This document shows, in pieces, positions 1-10,602 of a stretch of DNA of 64,000 nt. Under the pieces are notes generated by a model. It was not told where the DNA came from. It saw nothing but the letters and a program-made list of their open reading frames with translations, and did not search any database. Origin of the DNA: Thalassia testudinum (Eukaryota > Streptophyta > Magnoliopsida > Alismatales > Hydrocharitaceae); assembly GCA_037157565.1 (NCBI GenBank), contig JAZHRO010000055.1, forward strand, positions 40,083,001 through 40,147,000, in the 5' to 3' direction. Both the position numbers and the translations under genes were made by a program. Numbering within the stretch: position 1 is the first letter of the stretch; the number at the start of each line of letters is the position of its first letter.

Positions 1-21
1 AGAAGCATCAGATGCAGACAT
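1..21 (-). pseudogene. gag start codon of the minus-strand copia element (partial)
   Basis: On the minus strand an ATG at 21 opens a frame reading MSASDAS to the window edge. A short Ser/Asp-rich start after a long leader is what the neighbouring copia gag genes show (for example the one at 28310). Only seven codons are visible, so this is a positional call. Confidence 0.35.
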
Positions 22-92
22 AGTAACTTCAAACACACAAGAATAAGCCCAAACAGCAGATCTAAAATATTGGATTAAACACCAACAAACTT

Positions 93-222
93 GGGGAATA
101 CACACCCCGCAATCCACATACAAAATATCCAACACTTCACTGGGGACTACACACCCCAAGAATCAAGCAATCAGGGGAATACACACCCCAAAAAATCATT
201 GACAACGAAGAATACACACCCT
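93..222. repeat. Four copies of a 16-bp GGGGAATACACACCCC-like motif
   Basis: The motif starts at 93, 142 and 174, with a decayed copy at about 208-222. Spacings are 49, 32 and 34 bp. Each copy has a GGGG/CCCC pair flanking an ACACA core. It lies in the untranslated leader of the minus-strand copia element, just upstream of its gag start. Confidence 0.8.
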
Positions 223-779
223 AAATCATATCAAAAGATCAAGAAAGACATACCACTCATAGAAAGGTTCTTGATTCAAACCTTAATCCCTCAATATTCA
301 AGAACCTTCCTACGGAGTTCTTGGAGACATTGATCCTTCTCTCCGGCAACCTAGCAGCGGCAAAACGAGGAGAGAACGGTGGCCACACCGCAACTGCGAC
401 TCGCACTACTGTAGCACACACACCAAGGTGTGGTGACACGCTACAGGGGCTTCAAAGCGAGGCACAACAGCAGCAAAGGCTGGGAGTGACGCTCGGGCGG
501 CAGTCCTGCTACAGCAAGGCGGCGGCAAGCGCTGCAGTAGGGCAGCAACGAGTGGTGGCAACAACGCTGCGATCAGGCACTGCAAGGCAGCGGCAGTCTG
601 ACTGCAGCGGCAGCAACGGCGACAGCGGCGGTCCAACTGCAGCGACGGCAACAATCGGTGATGTTGCTGCTGCTGCGTCATCCGACGCTGGCGCTACCGC
701 CGGTGGTGACGACGGTGGCTTCCAGCAAAAGGACTTAAGGTGGGGTTAGAGTTCTTTTTGATGGAGACCTCAACCTGGT

Positions 780-791
780 GCTCTGAAACTA
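780..791 (-). other. Copia primer-binding site (tRNA-iMet)
   Basis: The minus strand reads TAGTTTCAGAGC, two changes from TGGTATCAGAGC, the complement of the plant initiator-Met tRNA site used by copia elements. It directly follows the LTR. Confidence 0.7.
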
Positions 792-933
792 AGTTAAAGT
801 AAAGAAGAAATCTTATTTACCATGCCATCCTTATGTCTCTTTACATAGAGAGATAAGAGAAAAATAACACAATAAGGCCAACAAGGAAAAACAAGATAAC
901 AAATAACCCCTCACAATAAAACATAACTCAACA
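792..933 (-). repeat. 5' LTR of the minus-strand copia element
   Basis: It starts TGTTGAGTTATG and has a TATA-type CTCTATGTAAAGAG palindrome in its second half, as in the other copia LTRs of this window. It ends next to the primer-binding site. No second copy is in the window, so the ends are set by motif only. Confidence 0.6.
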
Positions 934-1056
934 GAATTCAATACAACTCTAATCATTCTAATAGAATTCAGAGATTTCTTTCACATGACTTCAGTGTGCC
1001 TCCAAAATGCTATTTTTAAGGCCTGTCAAATTCATCAAAATTCTAGCATTTCTTGT
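934..1056. other. Unique spacer between two copia elements
   Basis: A 123-bp stretch of non-LTR sequence with no reading frame of note. The last five bases (1052-1056, CTTGT) are the left target duplication of element A. Confidence 0.5.
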
Positions 1057-1217
1057 TGTCAATACTCCTATTTATATTTCGTGTTTATGTTTATTGGGGA
1101 CTATTTAGTTATCTTTATATTTTATCTAGTTCTTTTATGTATTTTTCCCAACATCTCTCTCTATATAGATAGGCGTAGGGTTTTCTCAATAAAGCAGATT
1201 GATCATTTCTTCCCACT
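1057..1217 (+). repeat. 5' LTR of element A
   Basis: It begins TGTCAATACTCC; the 3' copy begins TGTTGATACTCC. It contains a CTCTATATAGA TATA region and ends TTCCCACT directly against the primer site. Both LTR copies share sequence up to and including ACT. Confidence 0.9.
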
Positions 1218-1229
1218 TGGTATCAAAGC
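1218..1229 (+). other. Primer-binding site of element A
   Basis: TGGTATCAAAGC matches the copia tRNA-iMet primer site with one change and touches the LTR end. Confidence 0.85.
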
Positions 1230-2207
1230 ACCGGTCTTAGATCGTGGCTCTAGGTATCCCACCCCTCAAAACCTCCTAAACCCTAACACTGAATCCCGTT
1301 CTCATCTCCTCCTTCCTCGGTGGCGACAGCAGTCTCCGGCGGCCCTCTGGCTGCACGCAAGAGCCCTAATGGGCCCCGGTGGTGCCCCTGAGGCTCGATT
1401 CGGCCCCATGTAGGAGCCCTCACGGCCGGAAGCGGCGCTCCTGAGGCCTGATTCAGCCCTTGCAACGGGGCTGCAGCGGCGCAAAAGTCTCTAAACTACC
1501 AAACGACGCTCCGGCGAGGGTCGATAGACCCAGCAGTGGCGCTACGGCTGCGCTGCGACTCGCTGCAGCAGCTGGCGGTGGTGTTGTTGGTCCAAGGGTC
1601 GCTGACGGCACTTTGCAGCAGGTGCTAGCATCGCCGCCAACCATCAGGCAGCATCACGGTGACCGTCTGGGGCTGCAACCGGCAAGGATCGACGGCGCAA
1701 TCATCTCTATGATAGTTCTGAGGAGGTGATCCTCCAGTGATCACCTCTACAGCAGTTTGGTCTAGGGCTGGCGATGCTTTTGTGAGCTCCTTGTTTCTGT
1801 TGCAAGGGATAGCTATCTTTTGGTATTTGAAGATGCTCCCTCCGAAGTTGCCGTAGCAAAAAATGCTGGAATGTAGGCAATAATGGTTCCTGATCCACAG
1901 TTGGATGCCTCTTACCATCAGGATGCTAATCAAGCTCTGGATTCCTTGTTGGATTGTCAACCTGTTTATTGGGGTTAAAGATTTGAGGGAAATGTGGATC
2001 CTAGTTCAGTTTTGGTATTTGGAAATGACTCCCTCTAGTTTGAGGATCTGAAGCTGCTCCTTGTTACTGATTGCAAGAAAGGCTACAAGTACTTCACCAA
2101 GGACTTTAAGGGGAAGGTGCCTGGCTATCGTTAATATGGCAGGGGTGGTTGAGTATGTAGGCTTGATGTCGCAGAAGCATGACAAGAGTCACCATGGTAC
2201 AGGATGA
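1230..2207 (+). other. Leader and unrecognised gag region of element A
   Basis: GC-rich leader to about 1730 with many CGG/CAG-like triplets; open frames there are compositional. From 1740 to 2200 the sequence has no copia gag motif (no zinc knuckle, none of the conserved gag segments seen in the sister elements). Gag seems to have been lost or replaced. Confidence 0.5.
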
Positions 2208-5200
2208 TTAGTCGATTCCGGTGCTTCACAGCATCTCTATGGAGATCAGAGTTACTTCCGATCACTCAGTTTTGTTACATCAGAGAGAACAGTACAGGTT
2301 ACTGATGGCAGACACGCACCCATTGTTGGCCAGGGGGAATTATCTGTGACACCCACGTTGCAGCTGCCAAGAGCACTACACGTGCCGAAGTTTCCCATGA
2401 GCTTGTTGTCTATGAGCAGGATCACAAAAAATCTACATTGTAAGGTGATTTTTTATGAAGTCGGATGTATTATCCAAGATAAGCTTACTAGGAAGACCAT
2501 CGCCAAATGTACAAAGGAGAATAATCTTTATCATCTTGGTCAAGAGCCATTTACAGGTGTCAGCAGACATGATGGTGGGAGTGTCTTACAATGACACATT
2601 CGTCTAGGACATTTGCCTCCGGATTGCCTCAGGAGGGTAATTTCGCATATTTCACCTGTTGTTACTATTAGGTGTGATGCTTGCCAATTAGGTAAGCATC
2701 ATCGGTCTTCATTTCCTACCAGTACTTCTCCTGGATGAGCTACTCTCTTTGAGTTACTTCATATGGATGTTTGGGGACCAAGTAAAATTCCAGACAGGAC
2801 AAGACACCGCTACTATATCGTTGTTGTCAACGATTTCACTAGAGTATCTTGGGTGTTTCTTATAAAGAACAAGGCAGAAGTTGGAGGTATTATAGAAACT
2901 CTTCTCTTGGAGATTGAGACTCAGTATTCTGCTACAGTGAAGATTGTACGGAAAGATAATGCCCTCAAGTTATGCACTACTAGACTCGCAGGGTTTTACA
3001 AGACTCATGGGATTATCCATCAAACTTCTTGTCCCCATACCTCGCAGCAAAATGGAGTTGCCGAGCGGAAGCACAAACACTTAATAGAGGTTGCCCGCAC
3101 TCTTCTTATCCACCACAATGTTCCGCAGAGATACTGTGGGATGCTGTTTTAACGGCGACCTACCTCATTAATAGGATGCTGAGTTCAGTTCTTCACGAGC
3201 AGATACCAATTCTCCTGTTACACCCAGATGGTGAACTTTTCCACGTGTCTCCTAGGAGTTTTGGATGTGTTGTTTTTGTTCATGTGCCATCACTAGGACA
3301 TGACAAGCTTGCTCCTCGCGCTATTAAGTGCGTCTTCTTAGGGTACTCCATGAGTCAGTAGGGGTACCGATGCTATGATCCCATCCACCACAGGCATTAT
3401 ATCAGCGCTAATATGACTTTTCATAAGACGACACCATATTTTCTGTTGTTGGACAGACAAGTGTTCATGATGATGCAGCTCCCATACATATTTCTCCGAT
3501 TTCACTTGAGGATATTCCAGTCTCCATACCTCAATCGACCTCTTCAGGCTCCACTACCTCCGTGGATGACTACCAGAAATTACATGATCCTCAACGCACA
3601 TATAATAGACCTTATGCGACACTACAAAGGCCACCGACCACACCAGTGACTAATGTTTCACAGGCAGTTGAGATTGACTCTAATGGTAGTGATAGTCTAG
3701 TTAGACTTGATCTCCCTAACAGTGCAAATCACCACAGTAATGAGGTTCCCTCTGCATCGACTCAGTCAGAGATACCAGATGATTCTGAACTTCCTATTGC
3801 TATTAGGAAGGCACCCCGTACATGTGAGTTCAGATATCGTGTTGCAGGCAATTTGGCTACCGATGGTCTTGCTCTTCAGTTTACCAGCTTCTGTCAGGCA
3901 CTTACCGCGTCACACATTTCTTCTACCTACCAGCAGGCCATGCTTGATCCTAAGTGGCGTCAAGCCATGAAGGATGAGATCGCCGCACTTCAAAACAGAT
4001 AGACTTGGGATCTCACCTCGCTTCCTACAGGTGCGCGACTTGTTGGCTCCAGACAAGTCTTTACCTTGAAATACAAACCTGATGGATCTATTTCAAGGTA
4101 TATGGCCAAGTTGGTAGCAAAGGGGTTCACCCAGACTTATGGGGTGGACTTCTTTGATACTTTCTCCCCTGTTTCACGTCTTGCCACCGTTCGGGTACTC
4201 ATCTCTATTGTTGCCCACAGAGATTGGAGGTTACACTAGCTTGATGTGAAGAATGTTTTTCTCTACGGTGATCATCAGGAAGAGGTTTACATGCAGCAGC
4301 CCCCAGGTTTTGAGGTTTAGGGGGATTGTATATGCAGACTCAAGAAGGCCATTTACGACCTGAAGCAAGGCCCAAGAGCCTGGTTTCAGAAGCTGTCAGA
4401 TGTGCTGCAGAGGATGGGGATGGAGAGGTCTTCTTCATATCATTCTCTGTTTGTCAGGAAAATAAAGAATGGCATTGTAGCAGTACTGGTTTATGTAGAT
4501 GATCTGATTGTCATGGGCAGTGATGAGGCTGGGATAAGACAGGTCAAGGAGTCTCTTGCACAGAAGTTTGTTATGAAGGATCTAGGCCAGCTTAGATACT
4601 TTCTAGGGATTGAGGTTGCTAGGAGTAAAGATGATATTGTTCTTTCTCAACGCAAGTATGCATTGGAAGTCCTTCAAGAGACAGGCATGTTGGGGTCCAA
4701 GCCAGCCAATATTCTTATGGACGCCAAGGCACATCTACATGATGAGGGGACAGAGGTAACTGATAGCAGAGCGCATAGATAGCTTGTAGGCAAGCTATTG
4801 TATCTGACCATTACCAAATCGGATACTGCCTTGGCAGTAGGCAAACTCAGCCCGTTTATGGAGAAGCCAACGAAGCTACACTGGCAGGAAGCTATGCAAG
4901 TGTTTACATACTTGAAGAAAGCATCAGGTCGCGGTATTCTCTTCCAGAAAGGCTCTCCTATGACAATGGTAGGATATTATGATGCAGATTATGCAGGATG
5001 TGTGCTTGACAGGAACTCTACCACTAGTTTCTATACCTCTGTGGCTGGTAATCTGGTTACTTGGAGGAGCAAGAAACAGGGGACAGTTTCTCGCTCCAAT
5101 GCAGAGTCAGAGTATAGGGCGATGGCCCAAACTACTGCAGAGATAGTTTGGATACAATCTCTACTACATGATTTACACATCCAAATCAAGAAACCTATGG

Positions 5201-5445
5201 TGATGCGATGCGATAATCGGGCTGCTACATATATAGCCAACAACCTGATGTTCCATGAGCACACCAAACATGTTGAAGTTGACTGCCACTATACCAGAGA
5301 TCTCATGCAGCGTGGTTTGCTACGTACTACTTATGTTGCATCTGAGAACCAGACTGCTGATGTATTCACAAAGCCTCTACCTCGATCGGCATTTGATTAC
5401 TGCTGTTCCAAGCTAAGCATGATTGACATCTATGCTCCAGCTTGA
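2208..5445 (+). pseudogene. Copia pol pseudogene of element A (protease, integrase, RT, RNase H)
   Basis: Frame fragments give the copia pol order. A protease-type LVDSGASQHL stands at 2208. The His-Cys integrase zinc region follows at about 2590-2710 (HIRLGH, then CDACQLGKHH). The integrase core has HMDVWG at about 2760, a KDNA variant of the second Asp site at about 2955, and NGVAERKH carrying the Glu at about 3053. RT has LVAKGFTQTYGVDFF at about 4110 and the YVDD catalytic box at 4492-4503. RNase H has YDADYAG at about 4978 and TKHVEVDCHY at about 5263. It ends APA-stop just before the polypurine tract. Stops fall mostly where sister elements have Gln or Trp (for example 3359, 4240, 4318, 4780), and there are frameshifts in integrase. 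Confidence 0.92.
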
Positions 5446-5452
5446 GGGGGAG
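5442..5452 (+). other. Polypurine tract of element A
   Basis: TTGAGGGGGAG directly before the 3' LTR, overlapping the pol stop codon; primes plus-strand synthesis in LTR elements. Confidence 0.85.
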
Positions 5453-5613
5453 TGTTGATACTCCTATTTATATTTCTTATTTATGTTTACTGGGGACTGT
5501 TTAGTTATCTTTATATTTTGTCTAGTTCTTTTATATATTTTTCCCAACATCTCTCTCTATATAGAGAGGCGTAGGGCTTTCTCAATGAAGCAGATTGATC
5601 ATTTCTTCCCACT
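5453..5613 (+). repeat. 3' LTR of element A
   Basis: A 161-bp copy of the 5' LTR, starting TGTTGATACTCC and ending TTCCCACT, followed by the CCTGT target copy. Confidence 0.9.
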
Positions 5614-5784
5614 CCTGTACGTGCCTCTAAAATAGATATTTCCAAAATTGTCGAAACGAAATCAAAATCGACATTTAAAACCTTGGTTGGAGCATCCATT
5701 TATCAACATTCATTAGAGTAGGGCAAACTACTTTCTAAACCAAGATATATCCAGATGTTCCAAAAACCCACGGTTAGCACTAAT
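5614..5784. other. Spacer between elements A and B
   Basis: 171 bp with no gene. The part just right of element A (about 5622-5650) resembles the sequence just left of it (about 990-1020), with a shared GTGCCTC-AAAAT block, so the target may have contained a short tandem duplication. Confidence 0.4.
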
Positions 5785-5917
5785 TGTTGAGAGTTGTCTT
5801 GAGGGTGGTTTTTTGTGCTTTATCTTTATTTGTATGGGCTACTTTGTATTTTTTCCACACCTCTATATATTGAGATGTAGGGTTAGAGAATGTCGGATTG
5901 GCTAATTTCTATCAACT
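5785..5917 (+). repeat. 5' LTR of element B
   Basis: Starts TGTTGAGAGTTGTC, carries CTCTATATATTGAGATG, and ends with ACT against the primer site. The copy at 15135 matches along its whole length with scattered changes. Confidence 0.85.
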
Positions 5918-6417
5918 TGGTTTCAAAGCAATGCTCCTAGGTTAACATCTAGTACCCTTGTTCTCCCCCGTTTCGTTTCCTCCACCAAGAAGAAAACACT
6001 AGGTTTCTCCTCCTTGAACACCTCTGCTTTAGGGGAGAAAGCCTTCAATCGGAGGCCTATCTTTGATCAACCACCACCACCAGCCTCCAACAGGGTCGTC
6101 GGACTATCGCGCATCATCCAACAACCCCACCATCATCGGTCTCCCTTACCATCGTTAGCAGCAAAGGCCCAATCAGGAGCCACCACCGGTAGTAAGGTAC
6201 CCAACAACGCCTAGAGGCCGCTGCTGAGTGTGTGACCAGTCCACCTCCTAACAGAACGGGTCACCCTAATAGCTCGTCGGAGTGCTATCAGTAAGCTAAC
6301 AAAGTTCGTATAGGTCTACTTTTGGGCTAAAATCAACCCCTTTTTGTCTGTTTTCATGACCTAAGTTGATTCAAGGGGCATTTTATTGCTTTTTAGGGCT
6401 CTTGTTCGCGTAGGAGA
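5918..6417 (+). other. Primer-binding site and leader of element B
   Basis: TGGTTTCAAAGC at 5918-5929 is a decayed tRNA-iMet site. The rest is C-rich leader with no motif; the open frame at 6014-6214 lies in this compositionally biased leader. Confidence 0.65.
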
Positions 6418-6870
6418 TGCCTTCTTTGAAGTATTCATCAGGGAGGTTAGAAGCAAAAGGTTGCAAGAGCCTATTCTTCAATCCCATGACCATATCGGAT
6501 GAGACCAACTATTTGCGATGATCTCAAATGTTTCTCATAACCATGGAGGATCATGACAAGGAGCATATTCTCATGAAACCTAAGCCCGATATCAAGAGAA
6601 GCGAGATTGCCACATGGAAGGACAATGCCATGGTCCTTGTCTGGATCAAAAACTCTATCGCCCTAAGGATTGGGGATGAGATAATGCGCTACAAGACTGC
6701 CAAAGAAATGTGAAAGAGTCTGGAAACTACATATAAGAAGAGAGTCCTACTATTGAGCATGCCTTTGCTGCGCTAAGAGTGGCATACGATCTATGACTAT
6801 TCTCAAAAATGAGTATGAGATATTGCTTCGTAGACATAGCATAGCACATCTCAGGCAAGAAGTGTGTCAA
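6418..6870 (+). pseudogene. Copia gag remnant of element B
   Basis: From the ATG at 6418 the frame shows SDETNYLR, then a stop, then FLITMEDHDKEHIL. These are N-terminal gag segments shared with the other copia elements here (at 9590, 16693, 21553 and 32252). After the KTAKEM segment at about 6710 the frame breaks. The central gag and zinc knuckle found in the sisters are missing, and protease follows within 180 bp, so gag has an internal deletion. Confidence 0.7.
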
Positions 6871-6891
6871 ACTTAGGCAGAGGAAGTGGAT

Positions 6892-8790
6892 TGGCTTGTT
6901 GATTCAGGTGCATACTAACACATTTGTGGCGATGCGAGATAATTCTCCACTCTTAGTCTAGTCTCATCAGGAAAAACTATACTGGTTGCTGATAAGCGAC
7001 ATTCTCCCATAGCTAGTAAGGGGAGGTTCATGTGGCCCCACACATAAAATTGGAGAATGTCCTTCTGGCTCCAGACATCCCTCTGTGTCTTCTTTCGGTC
7101 AGCCAAATCACAAAGGAATTGAATCGCAGGGCAATTTTTGATGTAGTTTCGTGAAAAAGGCAAGAGTCTATTACCTTCTATAATCACCCTATACAGGTCA
7201 TATTTCTCTACCTTCAGTAAGTGCTTTCAACTACTTGTAGCACATTCGATTTAGTCATCTCCCTCTACCTAACTTCAAAGGGTGCTACTACAAATTCCTC
7301 CAATTGCCACCTTCCAATGTAAGGTATGTCAACTCAGGAAGCATCATAGGAACACATTTCCAAGGAGCCAACATCACGGGGTCTCAAGCCTTGTTCCAGT
7401 TACTCCATTTGGACATCTAGAGACCTAGTCGGATCTCGGATCGTTCGGGGCATAAATTTTATTTGGCAATTAAGGATGATGTCTCCCATTTTGCTTGGAT
7501 ATTGGAGGCCCAAGTATGAAGCCAACAATAAGATTTGTGCTTTTCCGGTAAAGATCATGAATCAATTTAAGGTAATGGTGAAAATCATTCAATTGGACAA
7601 TGCCCTAGAGTTTACACCACCTCCCTATGTGCTTTCTATCGAAAGCGTGTAATCATGCATCAAATGAGTTGTCCACACACAATCACAGCAAAATTACGTG
7701 GTAGAAAGGAAGCATCTACATATCTTAGATGCTGCAAGGACACTCTTGATATAGAACAGTGTACCGGATAGATACTACAAAGCTACAATGTTGACTGCAT
7801 GCTATCTCATTAATCGGATGCCCTCTACAATCCTTAACGATCAAGTTCCTTATTCCATCCCGTTTCCGAATAGTGAACTATTTGGAGTATCACCCAAAGT
7901 CTTTGGTTGTGTAGCATTTGTGAAAATCCACAGGCCCAACACGGATAAGCTCGCTCCTCGTGCTGTCAAGTGTATCTTTCTTGGATATGTAAAAACACAG
8001 CAAGGGTACCGATGTTATGATCTGATTGGGAAACATCATTATGTTAGTGTCAATGTCACCTTCTATGACCATGAGTTAGTACCTTACTACTCTATACCGA
8101 GCTCTCATCTTCGCACCCCTACTTCTAAGGATGTTGCCTTCATATCGCTTCTAGTTCCCTCAGATACTTCACAGAGAAAGGCACTTGAGGGGACCTCTCC
8201 CCCCAATGGTCGCCTTGACAGTATGTTCAAGCAAGTCTATTATCACCGTCCAAGACAAGATCCTCCACCTTCAATGCTAGGGCCATCACCCTCTCGTGAT
8301 ACTCCATTTCAGCATGGTGACATTTCAGCTTCTCCATCCGACTATGGTGCTCAAGGTGATGTTGATCTTGATTTACCGATTGCCTTACGGGAACCAAGGC
8401 ATGCATACTTCACCCCATTTCCAAGCATATTTCAATGGCCAGTCTATCCACAGGAAATTTTTCCTTACTCTCTCCTGTGTACGAGTGTCTAGTTCGCATC
8501 AACAAACTCTTCTCTCTCACGGTACCTGATAGCTTACAGCGCTCCCTCTAAGAGCCATTATGGTTGGTTGTAAATTAGTATTTGCTGTCAAATGCAGTCT
8601 AAATGGTATTGCTACCAAATACAAGACTTGATTGGTTGTAAAAGGGTTTACACATATGTATGGAGTTGACTTCTTTGCTACTTTCTCCCTTATAGCTCAT
8701 CTACCTACTGTCTGGATTCTTATCTATGTTGTTCGGAGGGACTAGCCACTCCACCAATTAGATATCAAAAATGCCTTCCTATATAATGAT
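6892..8790 (+). pseudogene. Copia pol pseudogene of element B, first part
   Basis: It begins with a protease-type WLVDSGAY where the sisters have GAS, followed by a stop. Integrase pieces run from about 7240 to 8100, with the second-Asp region at about 7590 (LDNALEF). The reading frame around the catalytic Glu (about 7690) is broken. The longest open piece (7788-8492) covers the integrase C-terminus (CYLINRMPST, FGCVAFVKIH, KCIFLGYVKTQQGYRCYD) and the Pro-rich link to RT. RT starts in decayed form at about 8570 and is cut at 8790 just after a FLYND segment, where element C entered. Confidence 0.85.
8786..8790 (+). repeat. Left target duplication of element C
   Basis: ATGAT, paired with GTGAT at 13985-13989 (4 of 5). 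Removing the insert and one copy brings the RT frame of element B back into register. Confidence 0.75.
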
Positions 8791-8949
8791 TGTTGATATA
8801 GCACTCTAGTTATCATTTCTTTCATGTTTGGACTAGTTTGTTATTTATTTTTCATTGTTGGACTTATGATGTCATTTACCCAACACCCCTCTCTATATAA
8901 AGAGGTGTAGGATTTTCTTGGTGACTAAGACATTTCATTTTCTCCGACT
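8791..8949 (+). repeat. 5' LTR of element C
   Basis: Starts TGTTGATATAGCAC, has CTCTATATAAAGAGG as TATA region, ends CTCCGACT touching the primer site. Confidence 0.92.
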
Positions 8950-8961
8950 TGGTATCAAAGC
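8950..8961 (+). other. Primer-binding site of element C
   Basis: TGGTATCAAAGC, tRNA-iMet type, no spacer from the LTR. Confidence 0.85.
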
Positions 8962-9179
8962 GGCGATCCTAGATCGATGCTCTGATATCCCACCCGCATA
9001 GCCTCCATACCCTTCCACTTAAACCCTTATCTCCACCGGCCACCGCCGCCGGTGACACTAATCAAGGGCCTCCACAATTGGTCCTGGAGGGCCACCACCT
9101 CTCTAAAAGGGCATTGCTCCTCCCAGGGGGGGCCACCGCTTAAGGGCTGCTACTAGTGCTCCTCTAGGGTTGTCGCCCC

Positions 9180-9340
9180 TCCTTGCAACAGGCCACTGCT
9201 CAGGTAGGGTCATTGTCACCTCCTTGCAACAGGTCGTCGCCGAGGTAGGGTCGCCACCCCCTCTCCTTGCAGTAGGCCACTGCTAGGGTAGGGTCGTCAC
9301 CCCCTCCTTGCAACAAGGTGATGCTCGGCTAAAGCCCCCA
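9180..9340 (+). repeat. Minisatellite of about 42 bp in the leader of element C
   Basis: Four units each start near TCCTTGCA, at 9180, 9221, 9264 and 9305 (spacing 41, 43, 41). Units carry an AGG-CCACTGCT and a GGTAGGGTCG block with point changes and small indels. It lies in the untranslated leader (8962-9589), which otherwise is C-rich without motifs. Confidence 0.8.
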
Positions 9341-9589
9341 CATCCCCTTCCTTAGTGAGGACCGTCGCCAAGGGGTAGCACACCTTCAGAGCACTGTTAG
9401 GGTCTTCCCAATACCCTAACATGCGTTAGATCCTGATCTAAGGGGTGCTTATGCTTCTTGAGATGATTGTTACGATCTCTTGATTCCAGATTCATGATCA
9501 AGACGTCAAGATTCCACTAATTTCAAAGTTTTCTTATCTGAAAATCAATTTCAGATCATGTTAGAGACTGTGTGTGGTTGTTGTAAGGC

Positions 9590-10500
9590 ATGATGGTGTC
9601 CTCAGGCTCTTCAAAGGTGTCATCGGTTACCACTACGAACCTCAAGAGTTACAAGACTCCCTTCTTCGTTCATATCACCAAGCTAAATGAGAGCAACTAT
9701 GCTAAAAGGTCTCAAACGTTCCCCATGACTGTGGAGGGACACGATAAGGAACACATCTTGAAAGAGTTGGAGCCACAAGAGAAAACAGGGAAGAATGCCA
9801 CATGGAAGAAGGACTGCAATGGTCTGTACCTGGATCATGAATTTAGTGAAGCCTCATATTGGAGATGGGATCATGTGCTACAAGATGACCAAGGAAATGT
9901 GGGATTCTCTACGTGACACATTCTCACGAGAAGAATTCTAGTAAAATGTTTAAGATTCACCATGCCATTGGTGATCTAAAACAAGGCCAGTCATTGTCCC
10001 AATACTATGCCGTCCTGAAGGGGCTCTTGGAGAAATACAATGCATGTCATCCTATCTGTACCTGTGTCACACAGAGGGGGCACAAGAAAGAGTATGATGT
10101 TCTTCAATTCCTTGATAGACTTGGACCTAATCATGAGGCAGCAAGGTCCCAAATCTTGACTCTTGCTGAGCTTCTGTCTCTTGAGAAAGCATACAATCGG
10201 GTGAGCAGAGTGGTTGTTAAACCACCCATATCAAATGGTGGACAGACTCTTGTCCTTGTTTCTATTGCTCGTAGTGGGAGTAGTGATCCATCTACCAGGG
10301 GGAGAGGATGTGGTGGTTGGGGTGCGACTGGCAGACCCCGCACCATATGTTCACACTGTGGCAAGATTGGTCACTCCGAGGCCTCCTGCTAGTCGAAGCA
10401 TGATAGACCACCTATGGTCAACCAAGCTATTTCTTCTGAAGAGGCGAGCGACATGGTGTCACGTGCTGACTATGATGCTATGGTTCAGTGTTTTGCTTAA
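9590..10500 (+). pseudogene. Copia gag of element C
   Basis: The frame opens at an ATG at 9590 with a Ser-rich start, then segments common to all gag copies here (SNYAKRSQTF, GHDKEHIL, KNATWKKD). It shifts at about 9800-9910 and continues in another frame with EKNSSKMFKIHHAIGDLKQG, QSLSQYYAVLKGLLEKY and a LGPNHEAARSQILTL segment. A CX2CX4HX4C zinc knuckle (CSHCGKIGHSEASC) stands at 10348-10389 and is followed at once by a TAG where a Trp codon stands in element E. Gag would package the RNA into virus-like particles; this copy is broken. Confidence 0.88.
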
Positions 10501-10602
10501 TTGACCCAAAAGACTCCTACTGCTACTGATACTACTGCTATGGCCTCCTCAGGTATAGTTCCTGTTTATATCTCTAATAGTGGTATTTCTAACAGTGCAC
10601 TG

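Larger units (their letters stand above)
1..933 (-). mobile_element. 5' end of a minus-strand copia retrotransposon, cut by the window edge
   Basis: Read on the minus strand, this has the order of a copia 5' end: a 142-bp LTR (933 down to 792) starting TGTTGAG, a primer-binding site for initiator-Met tRNA touching it (791-780), a GC-rich leader (779-22) and a gag-type start codon at 21. The rest of the element lies outside the window, so the second LTR and target duplication cannot be checked. The leader holds a CAG/CTG-rich stretch (about 320-720) and four copies of a short repeat (93-222). The long open frames through the GC-rich stretch are composition artefacts. Confidence 0.7.
1057..5613 (+). 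mobile_element. Copia retrotransposon A, complete in outline, decayed
   Basis: Two 161-bp LTRs (1057-1217 and 5453-5613) differ at about 11 positions by hand alignment. They are flanked by near-identical 5-bp duplications, CTTGT (1052-1056) and CCTGT (5614-5618). A primer-binding site, GC-rich leader, pol pseudogene in the copia order protease-integrase-RT-RNase H, and polypurine tract lie between them. A normal copia gag is not recognisable; the stretch 1740-2200 that should hold it is unrelated or rearranged. The pol frame has several stops and frameshifts, so the copy is non-autonomous. Confidence 0.9.

Noticed and set aside
321..749. 142-codon open frame rich in Ala, Thr, Arg, Gln
   Set aside because: It runs against the strand of the surrounding copia element, in its CAG/CGG-rich leader; composition alone keeps it open.
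5700..5730. Possible acceptor and Val-Cys-Pro start that could be the next SPARK exon (minus strand)
   Set aside because: Phase fits, but the residues that follow do not resemble the family and the pyrimidine tract is weak.
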